The notes under the pieces were generated by a model. That model saw nothing but the letters and a program-made list of their open reading frames with translations, was not told where the DNA came from and did not search any database. From Bacteroidota bacterium (GTDB lineage: Bacteria > Bacteroidota > Bacteroidia > Sphingobacteriales > Sphingobacteriaceae), in NCBI GenBank assembly GCA_023450085.1, contig JAEXHI010000024.1, positions 434,001-498,000 on the forward strand: a DNA stretch of 64,000 bases, in the 5' to 3' direction. This document shows positions 1 to 6,746 of this stretch, piece after piece; the stretch's first letter is position 1; the number at the start of each line of letters is the position of its first letter. The position numbers and the translations under genes were made by a program.

Positions 1-1563
1 TTTACCCTGTGGGATATGCAAATCAATATTATTTAATACCGGTTCGTTACCTGCTCCTGGATAGGTAAAACCAATATTCTGTAGGCTAATGGAATGATTG
101 ATGGGTAATGTTTTTACAAAGGTCTTATCCGTAGGTTCCTCGTCTTCCATTTGATGAACCTCATTTAATCTTTCCAAACTGATTTTCGCATCTTGCATTT
201 GCTGGATAAAACCAAGTAGTTGTTCAATAGGACTGTTTACCTGACCAACGATATACTGAACGGCCATCATCCCTCCCAAAGTTAGCTGGCCATCTATTAC
301 CGCCTTGGCAACCAAAAAAGTAATCAATATATTTTTACCTTCATTGATAAAAAAAGCGCCCGCTTGCTGCACTTGCCCCAACGAAAGGCTTTTAATGCTA
401 AACCTAAACAAACCTGCCTGCAAATGTTCCCATTCCCAACGTTTCTGTTGTTCGCAATTATTCAACTTTATTTCTTGCATCCCCCCTATCAATTGTACAA
501 TGGAACTCTGGTTTTTAGAAGAAATATCAAATCTTTTAAAATCAAGAGCTCGACGCCTCTTTAAAAAGGCAATTACCCATAGAGAATAAAGTACACTGCT
601 AACTAGAAAAACAAAAAATATATTGGTGTTATAATAGGCCAAAACCAGTGTAAAAAACAACAGGTTAAATAGCGAAAAAATAGTAGTTAAAGTAGAACCA
701 GTTAAAAAACTTTCAATACGTCTTTGATCATTCATGCGCTGCATGATATCCCCTGTCATCTTGGTATCGAAAAAACCCATCGGCAATTTCATTAGCTTAA
801 TAAGAAAATCCGTAAGAATGGAGATATTAACCCTTGTACTAATGTGAAGCAATATCCAAGAACGGATAAAATCTACGCTCATGCGTCCAATAAACAACAT
901 GGTTTGTGCAATTAGCACAATGTAAACAAAGTTGAGGTTCCTCGTATTAATTCCAACGTCAACAACTGATTGTGTAAGAAAAGGGACTATCAACTGTAGC
1001 AAACTACCGACACCAAGACCTATAAAAAGCTGTACAATGAGCTGTTTATAACGATAAAGATAGCGTAGCAGGAAACTAAAATTTAAAGCTTCACTTTTAT
1101 CCCCCTCTTGTTCGTAAAATTGTGGGGTAGGCGACAACATCAAGGCAATACCTTGGCTATGTCCGTTGTTATGGGTACTCAGCCAATGTTGCAAAAATTC
1201 TTCTTCAGTATATTTAATCAGGCCCTTGGCAGGATCAGCAATATGCCAAATATTTCTCTTTGAAGAAGACTTCAAAGAAGCTTTAAAAAGCACTACAAAA
1301 TGGTTTTGGTTCCAATGTAAAATGACCGGCAGTTCTGTTTCTCTTAGTTGCTGTAAGGTTAAACGACTACCCATAGTACGAAATCCTATTTTTTCAGCAG
1401 CCTCACTAATGCCAAACAGGGACACTCCTTCTTTATTGATACCAGCAATATCCCGTAATTTTTGCAAGCTGAAATTTTTACCATAATGCTTGGCTATCAT
1501 GCGTAAGCACGTAGGACCACAATCCATTTGGTCGGGTTGTTTATAAAAGGGGAAGTTTTTCAA
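1..1563 (-). CDS. Peptidase-containing ABC transporter (C39 bacteriocin-type exporter), 3' part outside window
   Basis: Reading the minus strand gives 521 uninterrupted residues running off the left edge. Residues 1-130 are a C39 cysteine peptidase: Cys15 in QMDCGPTCL, His88 in NHFVVL and Asp110 in IADP form the expected catalytic set. A six-helix ABC membrane domain follows from about 150 to 450. The window ends just before the Walker A of the ATPase domain. Family knowledge: such proteins cut double-glycine leaders and export the released peptide. The best start is TTG at 1563, because an in-frame stop lies just upstream and the next Met (residue 13) would remove residues next to the catalytic Cys. 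It starts 9 bases after the upstream thioredoxin gene, so the two are probably cotranscribed. Its likely substrates are the two GG-leader peptides at 2824 and 4584. Confidence 0.93.
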   Translation of the reverse strand, partial: MKNFPFYKQPDQMDCGPTCLRMIAKHYGKNFSLQKLRDIAGINKEGVSLFGISEAAEKIGFRTMGSRLTLQQLRETELPVILHWNQNHFVVLFKASLKSSSKRNIWHIADPAKGLIKYTEEEFLQHWLSTHNNGHSQGIALMLSPTPQFYEQEGDKSEALNFSFLLRYLYRYKQLIVQLFIGLGVGSLLQLIVPFLTQSVVDVGINTRNLNFVYIVLIAQTMLFIGRMSVDFIRSWILLHISTRVNISILTDFLIKLMKLPMGFFDTKMTGDIMQRMNDQRRIESFLTGSTLTTIFSLFNLLFFTLVLAYYNTNIFFVFLVSSVLYSLWVIAFLKRRRALDFKRFDISSKNQSSIVQLIGGMQEIKLNNCEQQKRWEWEHLQAGLFRFSIKSLSLGQVQQAGAFFINEGKNILITFLVAKAVIDGQLTLGGMMAVQYIVGQVNSPIEQLLGFIQQMQDAKISLERLNEVHQMEDEEPTDKTFVKTLPINHSISLQNIGFTYPGAGNEPVLNNIDLHIPQGK

Positions 1564-1572
1564 ATTCAGTAA

Positions 1573-2766
1573 TTATTTTCTATTTGCTTTAGCTAACAAA
1601 GCTTCGTAACGTTTTGCATACCCTGCATTATCATCTGCATTTCTAAGTCCTATTGCCCATTTTAAAGCGTAATTGAGGTTTTGATAATCTTCACAAAATG
1701 ATATGAAGTATTGTGCCCAAGTATCGATTAGTGATAAATCGACCTGTGCATTTCCATTATAATACTCCCATAAAGAGAGGTTTAGATTCTTCCAGTCCTT
1801 TAGCCATCGATAATAAGTGGTTTTAGTATTGATCATCATTCTTGCTGCTTGCTCAGGATATTTAGAACTGATCGTGTTTTTTATGCTATCCCAATCAACC
1901 TCATGATTTATTTGCCCTACATACGTTATCATACCAGAAGATGTTATTTCTTTTTTCCCTCCTTTTCTAAGTACGGGAACAATTTCTTCATCAAATACAA
2001 TATCGTTTATAATTTTAATCCTTGAGTCCCTACCGATAATCGAATCTACCTTAGCCGGATAATTAAGAAAAATACTATATCCAACGTCTTTACTGCTCGA
2101 TAGACTTTGACTGATAAGCTCTATATTTTTTTTAGTTTGTAGGTTACTCTGTATTTTAAGATAAGCCTGAATATATTCGGATAATCTTTTAAAATCATAT
2201 ACAGACCTTGCAGCTCCAATTAACTTCTTTAGAAAAACGGTATCCCTACTACCTTTTTCAAACGATTTCTGCATATTGATATATTGAGTCTCTTTATGCA
2301 ACGCTTTACTTGCTTCCGCTATAAAACCATCAATATTATTATTTCCGCCTTTTATTACATGAACTAGCTCTCCATCAGCATCCAAGAACAGGTAGGTAGG
2401 ATATGAAGCTATAGCATATTCTTTTTCTATTCTCTGTGCCTCTTGATACCATTTTTTTACAATTTGATTATCCTTTGGAGTTCTGTCAATCTGAACTGCT
2501 ACATTAATAAAATTTTCATTGAAAAAATCGCCAACCCGTTTATGAGTAAATACCCCCTCGGCCATTTGTTTGCATGGAGCACACCATGTAGTATAACAAT
2601 CTACAAAAATATACTTGTCTTCTTTTCTTGCTTTCTCTGTAATCTGTTTCCAAGTTAATTCGCTTTCAAACGCTATACCCACAACCTTTTGTGCCAGACA
2701 ATTTTTTCCAAAGAATAATAGCAGTAGAAAAAACTTCAAACCTATAACAGTCCGCTTTTTAATCAT
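1573..2766 (-). CDS. Secreted thioredoxin-fold protein with helical C-terminal domain
   Basis: The 397-residue product has a signal peptide (about 1-25, ending CLAQ) and a thioredoxin-like domain at about 35-145 with active site WCAPC (Cys62, Cys65) and the cis-Pro segment ASYPTYLF. The remaining ~250 residues are helical, without a recognised motif. It fits the periplasmic thioredoxin_7/DUF255-like group. It lies between Cys-rich precursor 1 and the C39 exporter, so a role in reducing, isomerising or proofreading disulfides of the exported peptide is inferred. The direction of its redox reaction cannot be read from sequence. Confidence 0.85.
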   Translation of the reverse strand: MIKKRTVIGLKFFLLLLFFGKNCLAQKVVGIAFESELTWKQITEKARKEDKYIFVDCYTTWCAPCKQMAEGVFTHKRVGDFFNENFINVAVQIDRTPKDNQIVKKWYQEAQRIEKEYAIASYPTYLFLDADGELVHVIKGGNNNIDGFIAEASKALHKETQYINMQKSFEKGSRDTVFLKKLIGAARSVYDFKRLSEYIQAYLKIQSNLQTKKNIELISQSLSSSKDVGYSIFLNYPAKVDSIIGRDSRIKIINDIVFDEEIVPVLRKGGKKEITSSGMITYVGQINHEVDWDSIKNTISSKYPEQAARMMINTKTTYYRWLKDWKNLNLSLWEYYNGNAQVDLSLIDTWAQYFISFCEDYQNLNYALKWAIGLRNADDNAGYAKRYEALLAKANRK

Positions 2767-2785
2767 CTTCTAAAAAATAAAAAAC

Positions 2786-2817
2786 ATAAGGAATAAGCGT
2801 AAATGCTTATTCCTTAT
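2786..2817 (-). terminator. Intercistronic hairpin after precursor 1
   Basis: A perfect 13-bp stem (2786-2798 with 2805-2817, 6-nt loop) is followed on the minus strand by a T-rich run (GTTTTTTATTTTTTAG). It has the form of an intrinsic terminator and sits between the precursor stop and the thioredoxin start. Partial read-through would let the small precursor be made in excess over the enzyme and exporter downstream. Confidence 0.75.
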
Positions 2818-2823
2818 TGCATG

Positions 2824-3033
2824 CTATGAGCACTTAGTCAATGTTCCTCCGCTAGGACAAGTATGAGTTTCTGGGGTAGCACTGGAATCACAAGTGCTAC
2901 ATCCAGTTGGATTTGTATAGCAACATTTATATCCTTTTCCTCCTACTCCATCATCCTCCACCATTTCAGGAATAGTATTACCACCTAATACCTTTTTCAT
3001 CTCAGCTCTGCTGAGCAAATTTTGCTTGTTCAT
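2824..3033 (-). CDS. Double-glycine leader, Cys-rich secreted peptide precursor 1
   Basis: This 69-residue peptide has the leader MNKQNLLSRAEMKKVLGG (18 residues), matching the GG-type leader seen in Bacteroidota natural-product precursors and C39 substrates. The 51-residue core after GG has an acidic start, then a Gly/Ser/Thr-rich region with six cysteines (CC, GC, STC, HTC, KC), enough for three disulfides. No hydrophobic membrane segment is visible. The leader is nearly identical to that of the peptide at 4584 while the cores are unrelated apart from Cys content. A C39 exporter and thioredoxin genes lie in the same run. Bacteriocin, signal or other RiPP-like activity is possible; the sequence does not say which. 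Confidence 0.88.
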   Translation of the reverse strand: MNKQNLLSRAEMKKVLGGNTIPEMVEDDGVGGKGYKCCYTNPTGCSTCDSSATPETHTCPSGGTLTKCS

Positions 3034-3041
3034 AATTTTTA

Positions 3042-3159
3042 TAAATTTGATTGTTTAAGTTTTTGCAGGCCTTCCACGCTGGTCTGCTTACGGCGGTAAA
3101 GGTGAACGCCCTTACTCGTGCCAGGGCAGTGTCGCTTGCAATCGTGCTGCCCCTTTTTT
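3042..3159. repeat. Copy A of conserved ~118-bp element beside precursor 1
   Basis: This segment matches 4819-4937 with about three substitutions and one single-base indel, although flanking DNA differs. Read on the minus strand it would be the 5' leader of the precursor mRNA, opening with a GGGGCAG/CTGCCCU hairpin. Read on the plus strand it begins with TAAATTTG (3042-3049, a fit to the TAnnTTTG box, with TTTG 17 bp upstream) and ends with a GGGCAG/CTGCCC hairpin plus T7, that is, a possible ~105-nt small RNA with its own promoter and terminator. I see no long ORF in either strand. Which orientation is functional is open. Confidence 0.85.
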
Positions 3160-3173
3160 TATATAAAAAGCTC

Positions 3174-3202
3174 TAAAAGTATATACCAGCTATTTTTTCA
3201 AA
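3174..3202 (-). promoter_or_regulatory. Candidate promoter upstream of element A and precursor 1
   Basis: On the minus strand TTTG (3199-3202) is followed after 17 bp by TACTTTTA (3174-3181), 7 of 8 matches to the TAnnTTTG box. It would start transcription just before the repeated element, making that element the 5' UTR. The spacing is 2 bp short of ideal and the -33 box lies in the end of the upstream gene. Confidence 0.4.
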
Positions 3203-4485
3203 CTTATTTGCTTATCCAAATAAGCAATCAACTCCTTTAGCCCTTTTTCTCCAGAAGCGCGAAATACAACTATACCTTTATCATCTACCAAGATAGAGGT
3301 GGGAAATTCCCTAATTCTATATTTGGCTATAATACCTTCCCTATTAGCACCTATTTCATCCAGTAATTGTGCCCAAACCATATTGTTATCTTTAACGATT
3401 TTTTTCAATTTTTCTTCGTCGGCCTTTTTATCATAAGCTACACTTATAAATTCTACATTATCTTTATATTTTTCATATAAATGTTCCAATTCTGGCAATA
3501 ATGCAATACAAGGCTTACACCAAGTACCCCAAAAATCAATAAGGCTATATTTACCTTTTTTACTTTTTAATTTTACAGATTTACCGGTTATTATATCAAG
3601 TTCATTTACCTCTAAGGCAGGAGTACCCACTTCAGCGCCAGCATCAATATTTTCTTTAATGAACTTTAAAATAAGCGTATCTCTTTTTAGAGATAAGACT
3701 TCGTATTGATGATATCCTATATCGAGTTTTTCTAAAGAAGTATATTTAGAATAACCATTCTTTTTATTAAGAGGTAATTTTTCAACCTCAATAAAAAATG
3801 GATTTCTCTCAAATAAATGATTATAGTTAAGTACTTTCAAAAAATAATCATTCCCATTCACTTTTAAACTACCTTTCAGATTTGGATTTATTTTATAGAT
3901 TGTTAAATCTAGTTTTTTTTCCTGTTCGGATTCATAGGAAGCATCTGCTAAAAATGTATTGTATGGATCTAACAATACAGGTATATATTTCTCCAATACT
4001 TTAATTCCATTGAAATATTCTATCCTTAGGTCCAATTCAATCATATCACTTTTTTTCGAAGATAGATTGACAATATATTCCTTATCTCCTCTAAAATCTT
4101 TATCATTATTTGCATCAACAACCACATGTTTACGCCCCAAAGAGTCGATACCAACTGCAACATATATAACGTTTCCAAGTAAATTTCCCTTGAAAACATA
4201 AGTAGTATCCGAATTATTTAACTTAACAAAATTTTGATACGCCTCTTTGGACATACGTTCGTAAACGCTTTGTAAAGGATTATAAGGGAATCTTCTTAAC
4301 GAATAAGAAGTATAATTTTTAAAAGGAAAATTCTTACAAACAGATGTATCCTTTTGGACTCTCGAAACCATGATTTCTTTAGAGTTTTCACCTGTCTTTT
4401 CTAGTTTAACCTCTACTATTTGTGCACTAGATATTTTTATAATCAAGAAAAATATTACGGCAATACATAAGCTATATTTTTTCAT
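3190..4485 (-). CDS. Secreted TlpA-like thioredoxin-domain protein
   Basis: The 431-residue product has a signal peptide (about 1-22), a long N-terminal region (about 25-285) of unknown fold, and a C-terminal TlpA/AhpC-type thioredoxin domain (about 290-431). That domain carries DFWGTWCKPC (Cys323, Cys326) and the cis-Pro segment EFPTSIL. It follows Cys-rich precursor 2 in the same way that the other thioredoxin gene follows precursor 1. A periplasmic thiol-disulfide role on the exported peptides is inferred from position. The N-terminal region could bind the substrate. It is not related to the 1573 gene outside the thioredoxin fold. Confidence 0.85.
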   Translation of the reverse strand: MKKYSLCIAVIFFLIIKISSAQIVEVKLEKTGENSKEIMVSRVQKDTSVCKNFPFKNYTSYSLRRFPYNPLQSVYERMSKEAYQNFVKLNNSDTTYVFKGNLLGNVIYVAVGIDSLGRKHVVVDANNDKDFRGDKEYIVNLSSKKSDMIELDLRIEYFNGIKVLEKYIPVLLDPYNTFLADASYESEQEKKLDLTIYKINPNLKGSLKVNGNDYFLKVLNYNHLFERNPFFIEVEKLPLNKKNGYSKYTSLEKLDIGYHQYEVLSLKRDTLILKFIKENIDAGAEVGTPALEVNELDIITGKSVKLKSKKGKYSLIDFWGTWCKPCIALLPELEHLYEKYKDNVEFISVAYDKKADEEKLKKIVKDNNMVWAQLLDEIGANREGIIAKYRIREFPTSILVDDKGIVVFRASGEKGLKELIAYLDKQISLKK

Positions 4486-4531
4486 ACTTTTTTAATTGAC
4501 CACTTACACAAAAAAGAGCGTATTTCATCGT

Positions 4532-4561
4532 AAAGTCCTTGATATCAACCTCAAGGACTTT
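4532..4561 (-). terminator. Intercistronic hairpin after precursor 2
   Basis: A perfect 11-bp stem (4532-4542 with 4551-4561, 8-nt loop) lies between the precursor 2 stop and the TlpA-like gene. It occupies the same place as the hairpin after precursor 1 but has a different sequence. No T-run follows directly on the minus strand, so it may be an mRNA-stabilising or processing hairpin rather than a terminator. Confidence 0.55.
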
Positions 4562-4583
4562 AATTAATAACGATAAAGCTTAC

Positions 4584-4808
4584 TTACCCACAAGCTGTTG
4601 CACAAGACATGGCTGTAAATGCACCATTTACATAGCAACTGGCACTTGAGCCAGAGGTATCGCAAGTACCGCTATCACATCCTTTAACCACAGCAGCCTC
4701 TGCACATCCACAATCAGTCTTCTTACAATCATCTCCTAACATCTCAGGATCAACTCCTCCCAATACTTTTCTCATTTCAGCTCTGCTGAGTAAATTCAAC
4801 TTGTTCAT
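4584..4808 (-). CDS. Double-glycine leader, Cys-rich secreted peptide precursor 2
   Basis: This 74-residue peptide has the leader MNKLNLLSRAEMRKVLGG, differing from that of precursor 1 at two positions. Its 56-residue core contains eight cysteines (DDC, TDC, GC, KGC, GTC, ASC, MSC, TAC), an even number allowing four disulfides, with small and polar residues between them. The core does not align with precursor 1. Cleavage after GG by the C39 domain of the exporter at 1-1563 is predicted. With element B upstream and a thioredoxin gene downstream, this unit is a second copy of the same gene module, with strong conservation of leader and noncoding DNA but not of the mature peptide. Confidence 0.88.
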   Translation of the reverse strand: MNKLNLLSRAEMRKVLGGVDPEMLGDDCKKTDCGCAEAAVVKGCDSGTCDTSGSSASCYVNGAFTAMSCATACG

Positions 4809-4818
4809 AATTTAATTC

Positions 4819-4937
4819 TAAATTTGGTTGTTTAAGTTTTTGCAGGCCTTCCACGCTGGTCTGCTTACGGCGGTAAAGGTGAACGCCCTTACTCGTTGCT
4901 GGGGCAGTGTCGCTTGCAATCGTGCTGCCCCTTTTTT
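4819..4937. repeat. Copy B of conserved ~118-bp element beside precursor 2
   Basis: It is nearly identical to 3042-3159, including TAAATTTG at 4819-4826 and the terminal hairpin. The base pair closing the hairpin differs between copies: G-C here, and G-U (minus-strand RNA) or A-C (plus-strand RNA) in copy A. This slightly favours a minus-strand RNA, while the T-run after the hairpin favours a plus-strand RNA. No further copy was found in the window. Confidence 0.85.
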
Positions 4938-4952
4938 CCCTTTCAAATGAGG

Positions 4953-4964
4953 TTGTTCGAACAA
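4953..4964. promoter_or_regulatory. 12-bp palindrome TTGTTCGAACAA
   Basis: This perfect palindrome lies between element B and the end of the C39-like/VKOR gene, where a promoter for the precursor 2 module would be expected. It could be an operator, but a palindrome of this size can occur by chance. Confidence 0.25.
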
Positions 4965-4972
4965 GGGATATT

Positions 4973-6568
4973 TTAATTGATCAAATATTGGATATCTTCT
5001 AGCCTATATGGTTCTGGCAGTTTATATCCGTTAATCAATATGGTAGGTGTAACCGTAATTTCGGCCATTTCGCACCATTGCTTTTGCTTTTTAGTTGCAT
5101 CATTCACTTCATCTCCAATATCTACTTGATAATCTTTTGCCCAATCTTCATATTTTTTCTCGCGTTGTGCATACCAATGATTCAATGCTTTTTCCACTAA
5201 CGCTACATTATTCATCAAACTTAAGGCAGTTACATGGCGTGCTACTTTTGTTCTTTGGTCATCATCATGGTCTGCAGTGGTAAATACAATTTTAAGCTGT
5301 ATATCATCTCTAGTTTTTAGCCATTTGTCTAAAGTTTCGTGCGCTTTTGCACAAGGGCCGCAAAACGGATTGCTCACCATGGTTATAATTGTAGTAGCTT
5401 CAGCATTGCCCAAAGTAATTGGCGCCAATTCATCAGGTACTGCATAGCGCGGCTGCTGGGTTAGGGCATGGGCAAACAGTTCGCTGTTATATTTAAATTT
5501 CTTCAATTGTTTTTTAAGCAATTTATATTCTGCCTCTTTTTGTAGTATTGGCTTTAAAATATACCATAATAATACTGGAGCTATGAAACATAAAGCTAAT
5601 AAAGGCAAAATGGCAAAACTCAAAGCAGAGAAACCAAAGCTTAATGGCGAAACACCAAAACTCAGAGCAACAATCAATTCTAGCCACAAAACAGCCTGTA
5701 CCGTGCAGCACAACACGCACCAATTCTTATGGTTGTATTGGTAAAAGATAGACCAAAAAGTATACGGTAAAGAGAGTACGTTCAACCAAACAATAAGGGG
5801 TAACGACGAGGGAACCAAAAGTAAAGACAAAAAACTACCTGCAAAATAGAAAAAACCTACTTCACTCCAGCTTAACCATGAAGTAGCCTTTGCTGCATCA
5901 GATTTTAAAATGCCATTGCAATTGTTCTTTTTCCCTAAGCTACATAAATTTTGTATGAGAGGATTATTAGCATTTATACTATGAGCCAGCAATAAAACAG
6001 AAGTACCTATTCCGATAATTTTGAGCAACAACAACCATCCATAACCTACACCCGCTTCTTTAAAGTTGGCCGCTAGCAAAACTGTAATAACAATTGCTAA
6101 AATTGCCGCCGGTATTTTTAAATTCGAAATGGTTTGCTGTAATTGTTTACCAACATATCCTTCTTCGCCGCTTTCCTTTCCTACCTCTGCATAAAGTAAA
6201 ATACCACTCCATTTTTTTAAAAATTCCTCTTCAGTTATTTCCTTTCTCTTGAAATTTTCATCACTGTAAACGACCTTACCATTTACTATTTGATGAACCA
6301 GCATAAACATACCGCCATTAACTGGAGTTTGTGCAATAAATGGGAATTGTAGCTCTTCAGCTTTATATTCTTCCTTAGCTATGCGGTAAGCCGCATTTGG
6401 AATATACCATTCATTAAAACGATCACTCACCGCCATTAAGCTCGGGAAGTCTGGATGATCTTCTAATTTATCGATTAAGGTTTGAGTGCTTATTTTTACA
6501 CCTAACTCTTTTAACAAGAGCCTAGGTACTTCAACCGCGTTAGCGATAGGACGAGCAATTAATTTCAT
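4973..6568 (-). CDS. C39-like / VKOR / DsbA-type thioredoxin fusion (disulfide-forming membrane enzyme)
   Basis: The 531-residue product has three parts. Residues 1-130 resemble a C39 peptidase fold, but the active-site Cys is absent, so it is probably a non-catalytic leader- or substrate-binding domain. Residues 150-340 are a vitamin K epoxide reductase domain with several membrane helices, the Cys209/Cys217 pair and the WCVLCC motif (Cys284, Cys287). Residues 355-531 are a DsbA-like thioredoxin with FCGPC (Cys403, Cys406) and cis-Pro in VTPT. VKOR-thioredoxin fusions oxidise thiols and pass electrons to quinone. Fusion to a C39-like domain beside Cys-rich GG peptides suggests a dedicated oxidase for them. 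The promoter region includes the palindrome at 6611. Confidence 0.9.
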   Translation of the reverse strand: MKLIARPIANAVEVPRLLLKELGVKISTQTLIDKLEDHPDFPSLMAVSDRFNEWYIPNAAYRIAKEEYKAEELQFPFIAQTPVNGGMFMLVHQIVNGKVVYSDENFKRKEITEEEFLKKWSGILLYAEVGKESGEEGYVGKQLQQTISNLKIPAAILAIVITVLLAANFKEAGVGYGWLLLLKIIGIGTSVLLLAHSINANNPLIQNLCSLGKKNNCNGILKSDAAKATSWLSWSEVGFFYFAGSFLSLLLVPSSLPLIVWLNVLSLPYTFWSIFYQYNHKNWCVLCCTVQAVLWLELIVALSFGVSPLSFGFSALSFAILPLLALCFIAPVLLWYILKPILQKEAEYKLLKKQLKKFKYNSELFAHALTQQPRYAVPDELAPITLGNAEATTIITMVSNPFCGPCAKAHETLDKWLKTRDDIQLKIVFTTADHDDDQRTKVARHVTALSLMNNVALVEKALNHWYAQREKKYEDWAKDYQVDIGDEVNDATKKQKQWCEMAEITVTPTILINGYKLPEPYRLEDIQYLIN

Positions 6569-6610
6569 ACGATTTGGTTAGTTAATCCAATTTACTTAGT
6601 TAAAAACGAA

Positions 6611-6647
6611 AATGGCAAAGTGTGCAAAATTTGCACACTTTGCCATT
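6611..6647. promoter_or_regulatory. 37-bp near-perfect palindrome upstream of the C39-like/VKOR gene
   Basis: Two 18-bp arms (6611-6628 and 6630-6647) are exact inverse complements around one central base. It lies 43 bp before the start codon at 6568 and after the dnaK terminator. It could be an operator or an RNA hairpin. On the minus strand TTTG inside it is 21 bp upstream of TAAATTGG, a weak promoter fit, so a bound protein would block that promoter. Confidence 0.6.
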
Positions 6648-6696
6648 CAACATCTTAAAACCATCACTTACAAGCTTATAGCAAACGTGATTAAAC

Positions 6697-6726
6697 AAAA
6701 AAAGTCCCGCACTTGCGGGACTTTTT
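6697..6726 (-). terminator. dnaK intrinsic terminator
   Basis: A 12-bp stem (6699-6710 with 6715-6726), GC-rich in the middle, is followed on the minus strand by a T-run, 20 bp past the dnaK stop. It is symmetric enough to act in both directions. Confidence 0.88.
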
Positions 6727-6746
6727 ATATCGACTAAAAGCGATGT

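Noticed and set aside
305..1486. Plus-strand ORFs at the left end (such as 305-589 and 1166-1486)
   Set aside because: They are antisense to the C39 exporter, whose minus-strand frame is open and motif-bearing over the entire stretch.
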